Assembly (NCBI GenBank): GCA_963726135.1
Contig: CAVSBE010000008.1
Coordinates: 868,001 to 932,000, forward strand
Length of the DNA: 64,000 nt
Direction of reading: 5' to 3'
Origin: Bog-473 sp963726135
GTDB lineage: Bacteria > Actinomycetota > Acidimicrobiia > Acidimicrobiales > RAAP-2
Shown here: in pieces, positions 8,405-18,090 of the stretch
Numbering within the stretch: the first letter of the stretch is position 1
How the letters are laid out: each line of letters begins with the position of its first letter
Made by a program: the position numbers and the translations under genes
Notes under the pieces: model-generated
What the model was told of the DNA's origin: nothing
Database searches by the model: none
What the model saw: the letters and a program-made list of their open reading frames with translations, nothing else

Positions 8405-11167
8405 ATGACCGTCCGCCGGCTCCGGTTCCGACCACCCGCGCTGCTGGCCGCCACGGTGGCGTTCCTCGCCGCGCTGGGCCTGACGGTTCCCGTCCCGACT
8501 CCCGACCTCGCCGGGGCACTGTCACCGCCGGCGACTCCCGCACCGAACGACCCGGCGGCGCTCGTCCGCCCGCTCGACGGCACCGGCACCGGGCCGGTCA
8601 GCCCGGGCACGGTGGGCGAGTTCCCGGGGGCCGATGTCCCGTTCGGCCTGCTGCAGTGGAGCCCAGACACCAGTCCCGACGCCGTCCAGGCCGGCGGCGG
8701 GTACGCCTACACCGACAGCCGGATCAACGGCTTCAGCCTCACCCACCTCAGCGGCACCGGCTGCCCCTCCTACCAGGACGTGCCCATCCTGCCGACCGAA
8801 GGCGACGTCGGGAACTCTCCCCAGTCGACCGTTGCCGAGTTCTCGCACGCGCAGGAGCACGCCAGTCCGGGTCGCTACCAGGTCAGGCTCGCACCCTCCT
8901 CGATCGCGGTCGCGCTCGCCGTGACCACGCGTACGGGTATCGCCACATTCGCCTTTCCCTCCGGGACGCAGTCCAACATCCTCTTCAAGGTCGCGGACAG
9001 CGCCAATCCGGTCTCCGCCGCCAGCGTGCGCATCGTCGGCCACGACGAAGTCCAGGGCCAGGTCACCAGCGGGGGATTCTGCCAGACGGGCACGAACTAC
9101 ACGCTGCACTTCGTCGCGCGGTTCAACCGCTCATTCTCGTCGTCCGGGAGCTGGACTCGCCCGGGCACAGCGGCAGGGCGCACCAGCTGTACGGGTCCAT
9201 CGTGCGGTGCGTTCGTGAGCTTCGATACGACGACCCGGCGCACGGTGGTGATGAAGGTCGGCATCTCCTTCGTGAGCACCCACGACGCCCAGCAGAACCT
9301 CGCGGCCGAGGACCCGGGCTGGTCGCTCGCCGGGGTGAGCGCCCGGGCGAGCGACCAGTGGAACGCCCTGCTCGGGCGTGTCGCCGCGCGTGGAGCCACC
9401 GCGGCCCAGGAGCACACCTTCTACACGGCGCTCTACCACTCGCTGCTCTTTCCGAACGTCGTGTCGGACGTGAACGGTCTGTACGCCGGCGGCGACGGCC
9501 GCGTGCACAGCGCGCACGGGCGCGACGAGTACGCCAACTTCTCGGAGTGGGACATCTACCGCAGCGACATCCAGCTCGAGTCCCTGCTCGCCCCCCACGA
9601 CGTGGGCGACATGGTCCAGTCGTTGGTCGATGACGCCGCGCAGACGGGCTGGTTGCCGAAGTGGGCCATCGTTGGCGGCGACGAGTCCCAGATCAACGGC
9701 GACTCGGCCGACCCCATCATCGCCGACGCGTACGCCATGGGCGTGCGCAACTTCGACGTCGCCGCGGCGCTCAAGGCCATGGTCAAGGGCGCGACCCAGA
9801 GCGAAACGGGGCACGGGCTCGAGGTCGAGCGCCAGTACCTGGGCCAGTACCTCTCCCAGCACTACGTCACTGCCGGCTCCCTCGACCTCACCTCCATCGA
9901 CTATTCGATCGGAGGCTCGGTCACCCTCGAGTACGCCATCGACGACTCCTCCATCGCCCGGCTCGCGTCGGCGCTCGGTGACAGCACCCTGGCATCGTCC
10001 ATGATGCGGCGCGCGGCCAACTGGGAGTATCTCTTCAACCCCGCTACCGGTTACATCCAGGCCCGCGGGAGCGACGGTAGTTTCCCGCCCGGCCCGGCGT
10101 TCGAGACGTCGCAGCTCGAACCCGGCGGGCAGCTCGGCTTCGAAGAGGGGAACGCCGTGCAGTACACCTGGTCGGTGCCCCAGGACCTCGCTTCGCTGGC
10201 CTCGCTCATGGGTGGTGACGCCGCTGCGACCAGCGAGCTGACGACATTCTTCACCGCGCTGAACGCGAGCCGCGACGCACCGTACGACTGGTCCGGCAAC
10301 GAGCCCAGCGAGTGGGCTCCGTGGGAGTTCGACTCCTTCGGCGCGCCCGACAAGACGCAGGGCACCGTCCGCGCCATCGTGAACGCCGAGTACGCCGACG
10401 CTCCCGTCGACGAGCCTGGCAACGACGACCTGGGGGCGATCTCGTCGTGGTACGTGTGGGCGGCCCTGGGGTTCTTCCCCACCACCCCCGGCTCGGCGAA
10501 CCTGGCGCTGGCCAGCCCGCTCTTTCCTTCCGTGACCCTCACCTTGCCCGATGGCCGCCGCCTCGTCGAGCACGCTCCGGGTGCGGCGGCCTCCCGGCCC
10601 TTCGTCCATGCCCTCACGGTGGCCGGGGTGTCCGAGCCCGCACCGACGCCGGCCGGCACCGGCTGCGCGGTGTCGAGCACGTCCGGGCACGACGCCGGCA
10701 GCCACTCTTGGGACCGTCCCTGGCTTCCGGCGTCGGTCCTGCGGACCGGCGCCACCCTCTCCTACACGCTGTCGCCCAGCCCGGACCCGGCCTGGGCCTC
10801 GTCGCCGGACGATCGCCCGCCTTCGTCGGGCAGCGGGCGGCTCCCCGCCGTCGGGTTCTCCCTGCCGAGCGGCGCGACGTCGGTGGCCACCGGGCAGCCC
10901 GGCAACATCCAGATCGGCGCGGCCGCAGCCGGGACGAAACCGACCACGATCCGCTGGCAGGTGGCATCGCCTCCGAACGGGCTCGAGGTGTCGCCGTCAT
11001 CGGGAAGCCTGACGCTCTCCCCCGGCTGCGGGACCTCGCGCCCGGTCACCCAGTCACTGACCGTCGTCGGGGCCGGCGCCGGGACCTACTCGCTCCGGGT
11101 GGCGATGACCACCGCCGGGGGCGTTGCGCTGCCTCAGGTCGTCCTGGATGTCGCCGTGCATCCCTGA
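8405..11167 (+). CDS. Secreted GH92-family alpha-1,2-mannosidase
   Basis: The 920-aa exported glycoside hydrolase removes alpha-linked mannose from glycans by a calcium-dependent inverting mechanism (family knowledge). A signal peptide (LLAATVAFLAALGLTVPVPT) is followed by the GH92 N-domain (FPGADVPFGLLQWSPDT, GFSLTHLSGTGCPSYQDVP). The catalytic (alpha/alpha)6 domain shows FSEWDIYRSDIQLESLLAP, GGDESQINGDSADPIIADAY, the acidic region GNEPSEWAPWEFDSFGAPDK, and the hallmark PGNDDLGAISSWYVWAALGF. The last 160 residues are an extra Ala/Pro-rich linker plus a beta-rich module (residues about 800-920) beyond the usual GH92 end. No sugar transporter or regulator is next to it. The reading frame is intact. 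Confidence 0.93.
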   Translation: MTVRRLRFRPPALLAATVAFLAALGLTVPVPTPDLAGALSPPATPAPNDPAALVRPLDGTGTGPVSPGTVGEFPGADVPFGLLQWSPDTSPDAVQAGGGYAYTDSRINGFSLTHLSGTGCPSYQDVPILPTEGDVGNSPQSTVAEFSHAQEHASPGRYQVRLAPSSIAVALAVTTRTGIATFAFPSGTQSNILFKVADSANPVSAASVRIVGHDEVQGQVTSGGFCQTGTNYTLHFVARFNRSFSSSGSWTRPGTAAGRTSCTGPSCGAFVSFDTTTRRTVVMKVGISFVSTHDAQQNLAAEDPGWSLAGVSARASDQWNALLGRVAARGATAAQEHTFYTALYHSLLFPNVVSDVNGLYAGGDGRVHSAHGRDEYANFSEWDIYRSDIQLESLLAPHDVGDMVQSLVDDAAQTGWLPKWAIVGGDESQINGDSADPIIADAYAMGVRNFDVAAALKAMVKGATQSETGHGLEVERQYLGQYLSQHYVTAGSLDLTSIDYSIGGSVTLEYAIDDSSIARLASALGDSTLASSMMRRAANWEYLFNPATGYIQARGSDGSFPPGPAFETSQLEPGGQLGFEEGNAVQYTWSVPQDLASLASLMGGDAAATSELTTFFTALNASRDAPYDWSGNEPSEWAPWEFDSFGAPDKTQGTVRAIVNAEYADAPVDEPGNDDLGAISSWYVWAALGFFPTTPGSANLALASPLFPSVTLTLPDGRRLVEHAPGAAASRPFVHALTVAGVSEPAPTPAGTGCAVSSTSGHDAGSHSWDRPWLPASVLRTGATLSYTLSPSPDPAWASSPDDRPPSSGSGRLPAVGFSLPSGATSVATGQPGNIQIGAAAAGTKPTTIRWQVASPPNGLEVSPSSGSLTLSPGCGTSRPVTQSLTVVGAGAGTYSLRVAMTTAGGVALPQVVLDVAVHP

Positions 11168-11496
11168 GCTGGCCCAGACGGGTCTGTTCGTTCGAGACGG
11201 TCACCGTGACGGGGGCACTGCGTGCGCTGTTCCCCGCTTTCAGAGAAGCGAATAGAACACTGCGGGAGGGTCCATCCTCGCGACGATCGATGGAAGCACG
11301 AGCTGGCGCGCCCGGACCGCAGCGCCGAACGTCACCCAGCTCCGCGTGCCGCGCCCGACGGCGGTGAGTGCTCGCGGCCAGCTCTCGTCGGCGGGGCGCG
11401 ACCTGCGCACGACCCCGGACGGTGCTCCGGGGTCTCACAATCCCGGTCTGAACAGCACCTTCTCGGACGCTCATTCGGCGCCGAGAGCGAGGCGCT
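11168..11496. other. Intergenic, no gene recognised
   Basis: No reading frame with protein-like sequence was found. A small palindrome GGTCACCGTGAC at 11199-11210 follows the mannosidase stop and could be part of a weak terminator. Confidence 0.4.
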
Positions 11497-11712
11497 CTAT
11501 TTGATCTGTGCCGACAGCTGCATGAGGGCAACGTGGAGCAGGGTGACCACGTAACCGAGGCTGTTGATTCGAGCGCTCAGGCCATTGACTTCCGACCGCA
11601 GATGGTTGATTTCATAGCCCGCTGCCGCAAATCCAACCACGACGACAAAGGCCAGAATCGCGACCGCGTACCACACCAAACGCTTCGCGTATGGAGCTCG
11701 TTGACGTTTCAT
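11497..11712 (-). CDS. Small membrane protein with C-terminal coiled coil
   Basis: The 71-aa protein has a basic N-terminus (MKRQRAPYAKR), one TM helix (LVWYAVAILAFVVVVGFAAA, residues 12-31) and a heptad-like amphipathic tail (EINHLRSEVNGLSARINSLG). A GAGG ribosome site stands 8 nt before the ATG. The organisation resembles FtsB/FtsL-like or other small bitopic proteins, but no family motif is visible, so function is not assigned. It is monocistronic and opposite in strand to the mannosidase. Confidence 0.6.
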   Translation of the reverse strand: MKRQRAPYAKRLVWYAVAILAFVVVVGFAAAGYEINHLRSEVNGLSARINSLGYVVTLLHVALMQLSAQIK

Positions 11713-12090
11713 TTCACCATCCTCGGAGTGGGCAAGGGCAGGGGGAGAGTAACGCTTCGACGGTGAGCGTGTCAGACGCGAACGGCACCTGAGCCTTCCG
11801 CTGTCCTCGTCGGCCGGGAGGGGCTGCGACCTTCCGGCACACCACGCCGGTGTGAGCGGCGCAGTGGGACATGTGCCCGGTCAGATCCGGGCCCGGGTCC
11901 TCAGCCCGCGACGGCTCCAGGCTCGCAATGGCCTCGACCCTCGTGCGCCCGGCCAGACCGACGAGCTCGCCGACCCGGTGTGGCACGAGGCCGGGCCGAC
12001 ATGCGTCGGATCATCTCATCGGGGGCACGGTCAAGGGGCGGGGTTTCCCGCAGACCCGTCGGTGGTCGATCGGTCGTGGCGAGGTCCCGC
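11713..12090. other. Intergenic, no gene recognised
   Basis: Open frames exist on both strands but are Arg/Pro/Gly-rich, as expected of shadow frames in GC-rich DNA. Nothing else was identified. Confidence 0.4.
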
Positions 12091-12944
12091 TCACGTGGCG
12101 GCATGAGTCAGGTCCATCTCCCACCACAGGAAGTTCCTCGTCTGGTCGAGGATCTGTTGGCGGTGCTCGGCGTAGGGCACGTGACACGTTTCGTTCCACG
12201 ACTCCAAGAAGGCGTCGAGTCCTTCTGCCTTCGCCGTGTTGATGGTACTCACGGCCGCCGGATACGGAACGAGCGGGTCAGTCGTGCAGTGGAAATCGAG
12301 AGCTGGCGCGTCCCCGGGAGAGATGGTGCCCACAACGAGCTGTGCGCCGGAGAGCGACACTGCGGCTCGAACGCCGGCCAACGGATCCTCGGACGTGGAG
12401 TAGCCGACGTTGAGTGCGGTGATCGCGCCCGCCGAGGAGCCGCCTATGGCGATTCGGTTCGGATCGATGCGGTACTGCGCCGCGTTGTCCCGAAGGAACC
12501 GCACCGCGGTCTATGCGTCCGCTGTGGCCTCTTCGATCGCGGTGCCGCAGTTCGAGAAGTTCCCAGAGCAGCCAGGCGACTCGAGGCGATAATTGATCGA
12601 GACGTTGACGTATCCTTCCTTCGAGAACGTCGTCGCCTCATCGACGAGCTCGGACGAGGTCTTGTCGCCACAGCAAAAGGAGCCGCCGTGGACCCAGACG
12701 ATCGCCGGACGAGCTGTCACGGTGTCACCCGTCGGCTGGTACATGTCGAGCTGGAGGGTGACTGGCTGTCCCGACAGGTTGACCGCGCTGCCGTACGTCA
12801 GGTTGCTTGTCACAGTGACCGCGGTGAATATCGGGTCGCGGTACCGAACAGGCGCGCTACGGGGGGAGAGATACTCGGCCAATCTCAGCCCGCCGCGGAG
12901 ATGGCCAGCGCAACAAGGAGACACACCATGAGACGAGCTCGCAT
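12091..12944 (-). pseudogene. Secreted alpha/beta-hydrolase (carboxylesterase-like), broken by a frameshift and an amber stop
   Basis: Read from 12944 the minus strand gives a clean signal peptide, MRARLMVCLLVALAISAAG, which hits TGA at once. The next frame continues as RLAEYLSPRSAPVRYRDP and then a full esterase body: oxyanion motif WVHGGSFCCGDK, INYRLESPGCSG. At 12511-12513 a TAG interrupts EATADA-stop-TAVRFLRDN in the same frame; relatives typically have Gln-Ala/Thr-Ala-Val here, so a single CAG-to-TAG change explains it. Translation would resume with the nucleophile elbow IGGSSAGAI and end at 12091. Two separate lesions in an otherwise complete gene mean it is a pseudogene unless the assembly is wrong. 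Confidence 0.8.
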
Positions 12945-13135
12945 TGAGGAATGCTGGCCGCACACCGCCGCAGCGTCAAGAGGCCCTTTGGCCTGTCGCC
13001 GTCCGGAAGGTGCAACGAGCACACGGGACGATCAACAAATGCTGCTGGGTTGGGTGGCAAGCCGGTGAGGACAGCAGCCAGGTAGCCAGGGGCCGGAAGA
13101 TGTTGTCGTGAACCCGGCCAGGCGAGCGGTACGAG

Positions 13136-13504
13136 CTATTGCTGCCAATCGTCCAGCGCCCGGGAGTGGAAGTCAATCAGTCCGAGGAGACGTCCGAGAC
13201 GGACCATGGAAAGCTTGGTCTCGGCCCAGGGCTCGGTGCCGGCGAGCTGCGCAGTGAGCACGACTTCAGCGCACGCGTCGAGCAGCAGGGCAACATGTGC
13301 GGCCAAATTCGGGTCCGGGCAAGGGTGCGCAGTCAGCCAGGCGGCGGCGTCCGTCGTTGCCGCCTGCAGCTCATCGGCTGCGGCCAACATGGTGGTCTGG
13401 TTCAGGGCGATCGATGCCAACAACCGGTCTTCGGCGGCGTTGACGCGTTGGAGCACGCCTCTGGCCATTGCGCGCCACAGATGCGCCGTTGGTTCTGAGC
13501 TCAT
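13136..13504 (-). CDS. Hypothetical all-helical protein
   Basis: The 122-aa product starts MSSEPTAHLWRAMARGVLQR and is Ala/Leu-rich and predicted helical throughout (LAAHVALLLDACAEVVLTAQ). No TM segment, signal peptide or known motif is visible. The frame is open upstream to 13621, but that part is Pro/Gly-rich and unlike the rest, so I chose ATG 13504. It shares its strand with the ferritin-like gene, 173 nt downstream of that gene's stop. Not recognised. Confidence 0.5.
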   Translation of the reverse strand: MSSEPTAHLWRAMARGVLQRVNAAEDRLLASIALNQTTMLAAADELQAATTDAAAWLTAHPCPDPNLAAHVALLLDACAEVVLTAQLAGTEPWAETKLSMVRLGRLLGLIDFHSRALDDWQQ

Positions 13505-13677
13505 GATGGTCCGATGGAGCCCGGGACCCCCCGTCGGTACGCCGACCCCGGAATCGATTGTGGCTGCCGTCGTCGACACCTCCAAGGGCCGTTTGGACCA
13601 AACGCCCCTCAAGCCATTCACAACGTTTGCCGACGGCGTGGGCCCGCCAACGTGTGTGTGTGGTGCCGCCGCTCGCT

Positions 13678-14172
13678 CTAGCGGCTACCGCGCTGGGTCT
13701 GCTTCCGCACGAAGCGCAGGATAGCCAGGTGCTTTTGGGTGTCCCGTTGCATCACATCGACGAGGACGCTCCAGAGCGAGACGTCCTTCTCGTCGCGAAG
13801 CTCGTGCTGGAGCCGTCTCAGTTCGCGGGCATCCCGCTCTTCAGCTTTCAAGAGATGCCTCGTGCCGTCAAGGACTGTTTCTCGGTCCGCCCGGACGAAA
13901 TCGATGTCGGGGATAGCCGGATCCTCGCTGCCGACGGACAATTCGGCCTTGAGAGAATCGGCCATCTGCTCGAAGATCCTGTGATGGCGGATCTCGTCCT
14001 GGATCAGCAGGTTCACGAGATAGCGAAATGCCTTTGATTCGGTCTGCTCGGCGACCGCCGCGTATTGCTCCAACAATCCCCTCTCTGCCTGTACGTGGCT
14101 CGTGAGGTGGGCGTAGAGGTTCCGCTTGAAGGCAGAAAGCCCAGCGCTCGGCTCGTCGGCCGTGTCAGTCAT
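13678..14172 (-). CDS. Ferritin-like four-helix-bundle protein
   Basis: The 164-aa protein has long amphipathic helices with acidic/histidine positions expected of a di-iron ferritin-like bundle: HLTSHVQAERGLLEQYAAV, then LVNLLIQDEIRHHRIFEQMA (ExxHH) and EERDARELRRLQHELRDE, and VMQRDTQKHLAILRFV. This suggests a rubrerythrin/ferritin-like fold, possibly involved in iron storage or peroxide defence; whether all metal ligands are present cannot be settled by eye. Start ATG 14172 has GGGAGAAG 3-4 nt upstream. An in-frame ATG at 14208 would add 12 residues and lacks a ribosome site. Confidence 0.65.
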   Translation of the reverse strand: MTDTADEPSAGLSAFKRNLYAHLTSHVQAERGLLEQYAAVAEQTESKAFRYLVNLLIQDEIRHHRIFEQMADSLKAELSVGSEDPAIPDIDFVRADRETVLDGTRHLLKAEERDARELRRLQHELRDEKDVSLWSVLVDVMQRDTQKHLAILRFVRKQTQRGSR

Positions 14173-14428
14173 GTCTTCTCCCGTTCGACGGAGGGACTCA
14201 CTCGCCAACCTAGCGTCGACTCAACGGCGGTTTCAGATCTCGCCGTCCGACGCCGCCAGCGTCGTCGTATCGGCCTGGGAGGCACGGGCTGACACCTAGG
14301 GGGCGAGCGCAAAGACGCAACGAGACGACAGACACGAACAGACGCACACGGGCGTCGACTCGTCGTTTAGTGTCGGGACTCGCTGCGGCGTCCCCGCGCG
14401 GCGTGAGCTGGCTCGGACCCGCGATGAA

Positions 14429-14475
14429 GGGGCGGGGCCGAATCTCCCCCACCTCACCCCGATCCGCCCCGCCCC
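14429..14475. repeat. Perfect 10-bp inverted repeat, 27-nt loop
   Basis: GGGGCGGGGC at 14429-14438 pairs with GCCCCGCCCC at 14466-14475. The loop is C-rich. It could be part of a structured RNA or a terminator; there is no following T-run on either strand. Confidence 0.55.
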
Positions 14476-14590
14476 GGGACAGTGTGGGCGAGGTCGGACC
14501 GTGCCGAGTAGAGCCATTCGATCTCACCACGCACAACGCAGGAACAACTTGGTGGAGCAACCCGCTCCGGGCTGGTAAGCCTTCCATACG

Positions 14591-14636
14591 CGTAACGACC
14601 CCACCTTCCCCTTCCCCCCCGGGCGGGGTCGTTACG
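14591..14636. repeat. Perfect 12-bp inverted repeat, 22-nt loop
   Basis: CGTAACGACCCC at 14591-14602 pairs exactly with GGGGTCGTTACG at 14625-14636; the loop is almost pure pyrimidine on the + strand. Exact symmetry of 24 bp is unlikely by chance. Transcription terminator, operator or RNA element are all possible. Confidence 0.6.
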
Positions 14637-14867
14637 TCTGCCACCGGCCGTCACACTCGGGCGACCCGATGATCCTTCAGAGGTCGGCCAGCTGCCAAGA
14701 TGCGATCGCCGGCTGACCCGACACCGCACTCGGCCCCCGATCATGCGGCCTGCATTGTGAACAGCCCTCCGCCGATGCCCATGAGGTCAGGGGTTCACGT
14801 TGTTGAGCATGTCAATCCGCCGAGTTCGGCACTACGAGTCAGCGGGTCGAGCGGGAGCAACGGTGTG

Positions 14868-16265
14868 TCAGCCTCGCATCTGTTCTGCAGAAATCCCGGC
14901 CGTTGCCCGCACGATGTCATATGCGGCGCGACTCACCTTGTCCAGGGATGGGTGATCCACTCTTTCCAAGGTGTCGGCGGGGTCGAAGAGGTACCACGGC
15001 GCAGTCAGATAGTTCACCAACGGCACTCCTTCTACGTGGAAGAACCCGCCGTCGGTGGTCGGGAACGGCGCGAGTGCGTCGGGGGTCAAGACGAGGGATC
15101 GGTCGAGATGGTGCTCCACGATGGCGTCCCAGACGATCTGTTCGAGGACCGGGTTCTCGGTGGTGAACCACCAACGTGCCGTAACGCGCGTGCCCGCGTC
15201 GTCGAGCCCCAGCTCCTCGGGCGGACTATCGATTGCGGCATGTTCGAGGTGAATCTCGAGCACCGTGCGCTCCAACATTGCGTGGTGGCGTTGGATGAAT
15301 GCGCGAGTGCCTGCGCCATGGGACATGTGCGCGGCGGTTGCCACAAAGACCAGGCGGTGCGGGCGCTGGGACTCCGGTACCGCCGCCCAGGCCGCCGCCT
15401 GCGCCAACAACATCGCGATCCCGGTGCCGTCTTCGACGGCCGACGCCCACGGTGCGTCATGATGGGTACCGACGATGACCCACTCTTCGTCAGCTCCGGG
15501 CAGCTCGCCCACCACATTTCGGGACGCGGTACGCCCGCGCTCGGCCGCTACGCCGATGGTTGCCCGGGCCGGGCCGTTCTCGAGCAGCGAGAGAAGGCGA
15601 TCCCCGTCGCTCTCGGAGACATAGACGCCTGGAATCGGTCGGAACCTTCCGTCGTAGGGCACGTAGTACTCGCAGCGGCCGCTCGGGTAACCGCGCAGTA
15701 CCCCGACATACCCGATCGCGCCCGCCGCGATGGCCGGCTCCATGGTGTCCTGCATCTCGATGGCAAAGGGAAGCCGGTGTCGTCCGTCTGTGAACGTGTG
15801 GTCGGGGTCGAACGCCCAACCGGCCTCGACCAAGGCGTCGGGTGACGAGGGCGGCCCGTTTCTGGCGGCTCTCCGCGAGAGAACCGGGAACTCGTCGGGG
15901 AGGGCAACGAACCGAAGGTCGTAGAGCGCGAGCTTGCCGGCGACGGCACTCGGATCTTCTGGGTCCCAGTGAGCCAGTTGACCTTCGATCCTGATCGGCT
16001 CGGACAGCGGTACCGGGAAGCATTCGATCTGTATGGGATCCGGACCTGCGACAACCGACAATTCGCCGTGGCTGTCCTTCCAGAACGCCGACTCCACCGG
16101 TTCGAAACGCACTGACTCAAGGCCGAGCGACTCGAACTTACGAAGAATGAACTCCTCGGCCCATTGGTCTGCGGGATAGCCCGGACGGCGAATCCCATGT
16201 GCGACCACATCCTCGATCCACCCGAGCATCTCGGCTACCGACGGCAGCTCCGGGTTCTCGACCAC
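14868..16265 (-). CDS. M28-family (zinc aminopeptidase-like) peptidase with PA-type insert
   Basis: The 465-aa protein carries a PA-like apical domain (about residues 90-240) inserted in an M28 catalytic fold. The first metal motif is VGTHHDAPWASAVEDGTGIA (HxD and the bridging Glu-Asp). Later metal-type residues occur in LEIHLEHAAIDS and HHLDRSLVLTPDA, with GGFFHVEGVP near the C-terminal His. The classical catalytic Glu-Glu loop is altered (TAAHMSHGAG), so activity is uncertain. There is no signal peptide, so a cytoplasmic place is likely. The GTG at 16265 has AAGGAG six bases upstream; the upstream ATG 16289 would place this ribosome site inside the gene. Confidence 0.8.
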   Translation of the reverse strand: MVENPELPSVAEMLGWIEDVVAHGIRRPGYPADQWAEEFILRKFESLGLESVRFEPVESAFWKDSHGELSVVAGPDPIQIECFPVPLSEPIRIEGQLAHWDPEDPSAVAGKLALYDLRFVALPDEFPVLSRRAARNGPPSSPDALVEAGWAFDPDHTFTDGRHRLPFAIEMQDTMEPAIAAGAIGYVGVLRGYPSGRCEYYVPYDGRFRPIPGVYVSESDGDRLLSLLENGPARATIGVAAERGRTASRNVVGELPGADEEWVIVGTHHDAPWASAVEDGTGIAMLLAQAAAWAAVPESQRPHRLVFVATAAHMSHGAGTRAFIQRHHAMLERTVLEIHLEHAAIDSPPEELGLDDAGTRVTARWWFTTENPVLEQIVWDAIVEHHLDRSLVLTPDALAPFPTTDGGFFHVEGVPLVNYLTAPWYLFDPADTLERVDHPSLDKVSRAAYDIVRATAGISAEQMRG

Positions 16266-16742
16266 ACGAGGCTCCTTCGATCGACACAAATCATGCGATT
16301 GCCGATGCTAACCGCGCCTGATATTTGGAATCGGAGATGCGGGCCGAACGGACGGCCTCCGAACCGGTGGGTCCTCCCGAGCGGTGTGCAACACCCGCTC
16401 GGCCGTCGTGCGCCGGAGCGGCGACCCAGGTGAAGGTTGAACAACCCGGCTACAGCTCGAAGGAGCTCAGGGGGATCCCGGAGACCGGCTCTGAGATGGT
16501 GGCCGGAACGGCGAGTGGTTCACGTGACGCCCAGACATCTTGGATCAGCCACGTCACCGGCGCGCCAGAGCCGACCCTTCCACGGGCAGCTTCGAGCGGG
16601 CACCCGGGCAGCCGAAATGTCCCGCTGTCCCGGCGGGCTTGGACAGCGCGGCCTCGCAGTGTCATTCAACTGCAATGAGGTCCTCAGGCGATTTCCAGGT
16701 TCTTCGACGCTGAGCTTCAGCCCGCGGAGCCATCGTTCACTC
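16266..16742. other. Intergenic, no gene recognised
   Basis: The region lies between divergently oriented genes. Open frames here look like shadows (Arg/Ser/Pro-rich). I see no clear promoter box. Confidence 0.35.
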
Positions 16743-17039
16743 GTGGACGCCGCTATTTTGGAATCCTGCCACAGCACCTGGATCTTCGACCCAGAGCACA
16801 AGCAGTTCTGTCGCATCCTGAAGGGCCTAGAAGTCGCCGATCGGCCGGTGACCACCGAGTGGCGTCCGTATTCGGACCTCCATCTTGATCCGCGGACTGA
16901 AACCTTTACCGTCTATCTGAACGCCACTCACACTCGTCAGGTCCGGTCCTGGAGGCACAGACGAGACTGCGATCAGTGTGGCGGTCACGAGACCGCCGAA
17001 CTTTCACTGGATGACATTCGTCGCGTCGTCCACTTGTGA
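16743..17039 (+). CDS. Small conserved-looking hypothetical protein
   Basis: The 98-aa product begins at GTG 16743 and has a balanced, protein-like composition: STWIFDPEHKQFCRILKGLE, DRPVTTEWRPYSDLHLDPRT, FTVYLNATHTRQVRSWRHRR, and a Cys pair in RDCDQCGGHET. The preceding 100 codons of the same open frame are Arg/Pro-rich and probably not translated. The CxxC could bind metal. No family is recognised with confidence. Confidence 0.5.
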   Translation: MDAAILESCHSTWIFDPEHKQFCRILKGLEVADRPVTTEWRPYSDLHLDPRTETFTVYLNATHTRQVRSWRHRRDCDQCGGHETAELSLDDIRRVVHL

Positions 17040-17118
17040 ACTCAAAAGCCTGAACTCCGGGACACCCAGCGATTGCTGCGATGCCACCGGCCCGGGGCGC
17101 GGGATCGGAATCTTGGAG

Positions 17119-17645
17119 CTACCACAGACGCCGAGCTCTCCTGGCCACCTCGATTAGTTCAGCGGCTTCGACGGCAACCGACTTCTCGGGCGCGCCCATC
17201 TCGGGCCAACCCACGTGCCTGAGGATCGGTCCTGACGGGGGCAACGGCGACAGCCAGTACAGCATCCACCACTCCTCCGCTCCTCCAGACCCTCTGACAG
17301 TAACCGAAGTACCATCACTTGCCCGGGTTCAGGGTCACCCGCCGGACTTTGGGGCTCCGACTTCCCCGTACGCCCATCGGAAAACGTCACTGCGAACATT
17401 GGGCCGCCTGGAGTCCCGGGTAACTGGCTGGGCCGACCAGGTGCGGGGATGGGGTCAAAGGTGCCGGGACGAAATCGAGCGCGGAGCGTGAATTGGACTC
17501 CGGTGGGAAACGCTTCGAAGTCTTGGAGCATGGCATGCAGGTCAGCGGAATGGGCCAGCTCGACGGTCCAGGGCACGGAGCCGCCCACAGAACCGCGCGG
17601 TGGTGACATCTCTGGAGCGCTGGGCCCGGCTGCTCCTTCGTTCAC
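17119..17645 (-). pseudogene. Hypothetical protein gene with one frameshift
   Basis: Frame 1 from 17645 gives VPWTVELAHSADLHAMLQDF and FTLRARFRPGTFDPIPAPG, then degenerates at about 17300-17340. The next frame continues with good protein sequence, SDGTSVTVRGSGGAEEWWML, YWLSPLPPSGPILRHVGWPE, MGAPEKSVAVEAAELIEVAR, ending TAG at 17119-17121. The composite is about 175 aa and has the Trp-rich WW.LxPLPPxGP pattern seen in actinobacterial hypothetical proteins. A single-base indel separates the parts, so the gene is inactive unless the base is an assembly error. Confidence 0.65.
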
Positions 17646-17733
17646 GGCAATGACGGTACCGGGAGACTGGTGTCATGCCCCGACGAGGCGTACGGGGCAC
17701 TCCTGCTTCTGGCGACGACGTCGACCCAACGCC

Positions 17734-18090
17734 TCACATGTTCGACGAGAGGCTCTCGATGATCGAAACGACATCTTTGCTCTGGAGTCCGAACCGCCGA
17801 GCTTGGGTGAGCAGTTCTCGAGCTTGCGCCCAGATGACGCCGCGTTCGGGTTCGCCCGAGACGGTGACACCGCGGCCTCGGCGAAACTCGAGCACGCCTT
17901 CAGCCCGGAGGGTGCGGAGTGCCCGCAGCACTGTGTTGGTGTGGACGCCCAGGACGGCTGCCATGTCGTGGGCGGGCGGCAGGCGCTCACCAGGACCGAC
18001 GTCCCCGTTTGCGATGTCACGACGTATCTCTGCGGCGACCTGGTCATGTAAGGGCATGCTGTCGTTTCGGTCAACCTTGACATGACTCAT
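17734..18090 (-). CDS. GntR-family repressor, short YtrA-like type
   Basis: The 118-aa protein has the GntR winged helix PLHDQVAAEIRRDIANGDVG, PGERLPPAHDMAAVLGVHTN, TVLRALRTLRAEGVLEFRRG, RGVTV and only two helices afterwards, as in the YtrA subfamily (no large effector domain). Start ATG 18090 lies 7 nt after TATGCT, so the mRNA is probably leaderless. A palindrome GTGACA-n7-TGTCAC sits across this -10 and across the divergent promoter of the NHL protein gene, so it probably controls both. A close paralogue is at 26945-27295. Confidence 0.85.
   Translation of the reverse strand: MSHVKVDRNDSMPLHDQVAAEIRRDIANGDVGPGERLPPAHDMAAVLGVHTNTVLRALRTLRAEGVLEFRRGRGVTVSGEPERGVIWAQARELLTQARRFGLQSKDVVSIIESLSSNM

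Larger units (their letters stand above)
14173..14867. other. Long GC-rich intergenic region with two perfect inverted repeats
   Basis: This stretch of nearly 700 nt lies between a minus-strand gene start and a minus-strand gene end. No protein-like frame was found. It contains the two strong stem-loops listed separately (14429-14475 and 14591-14636). Confidence 0.5.
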
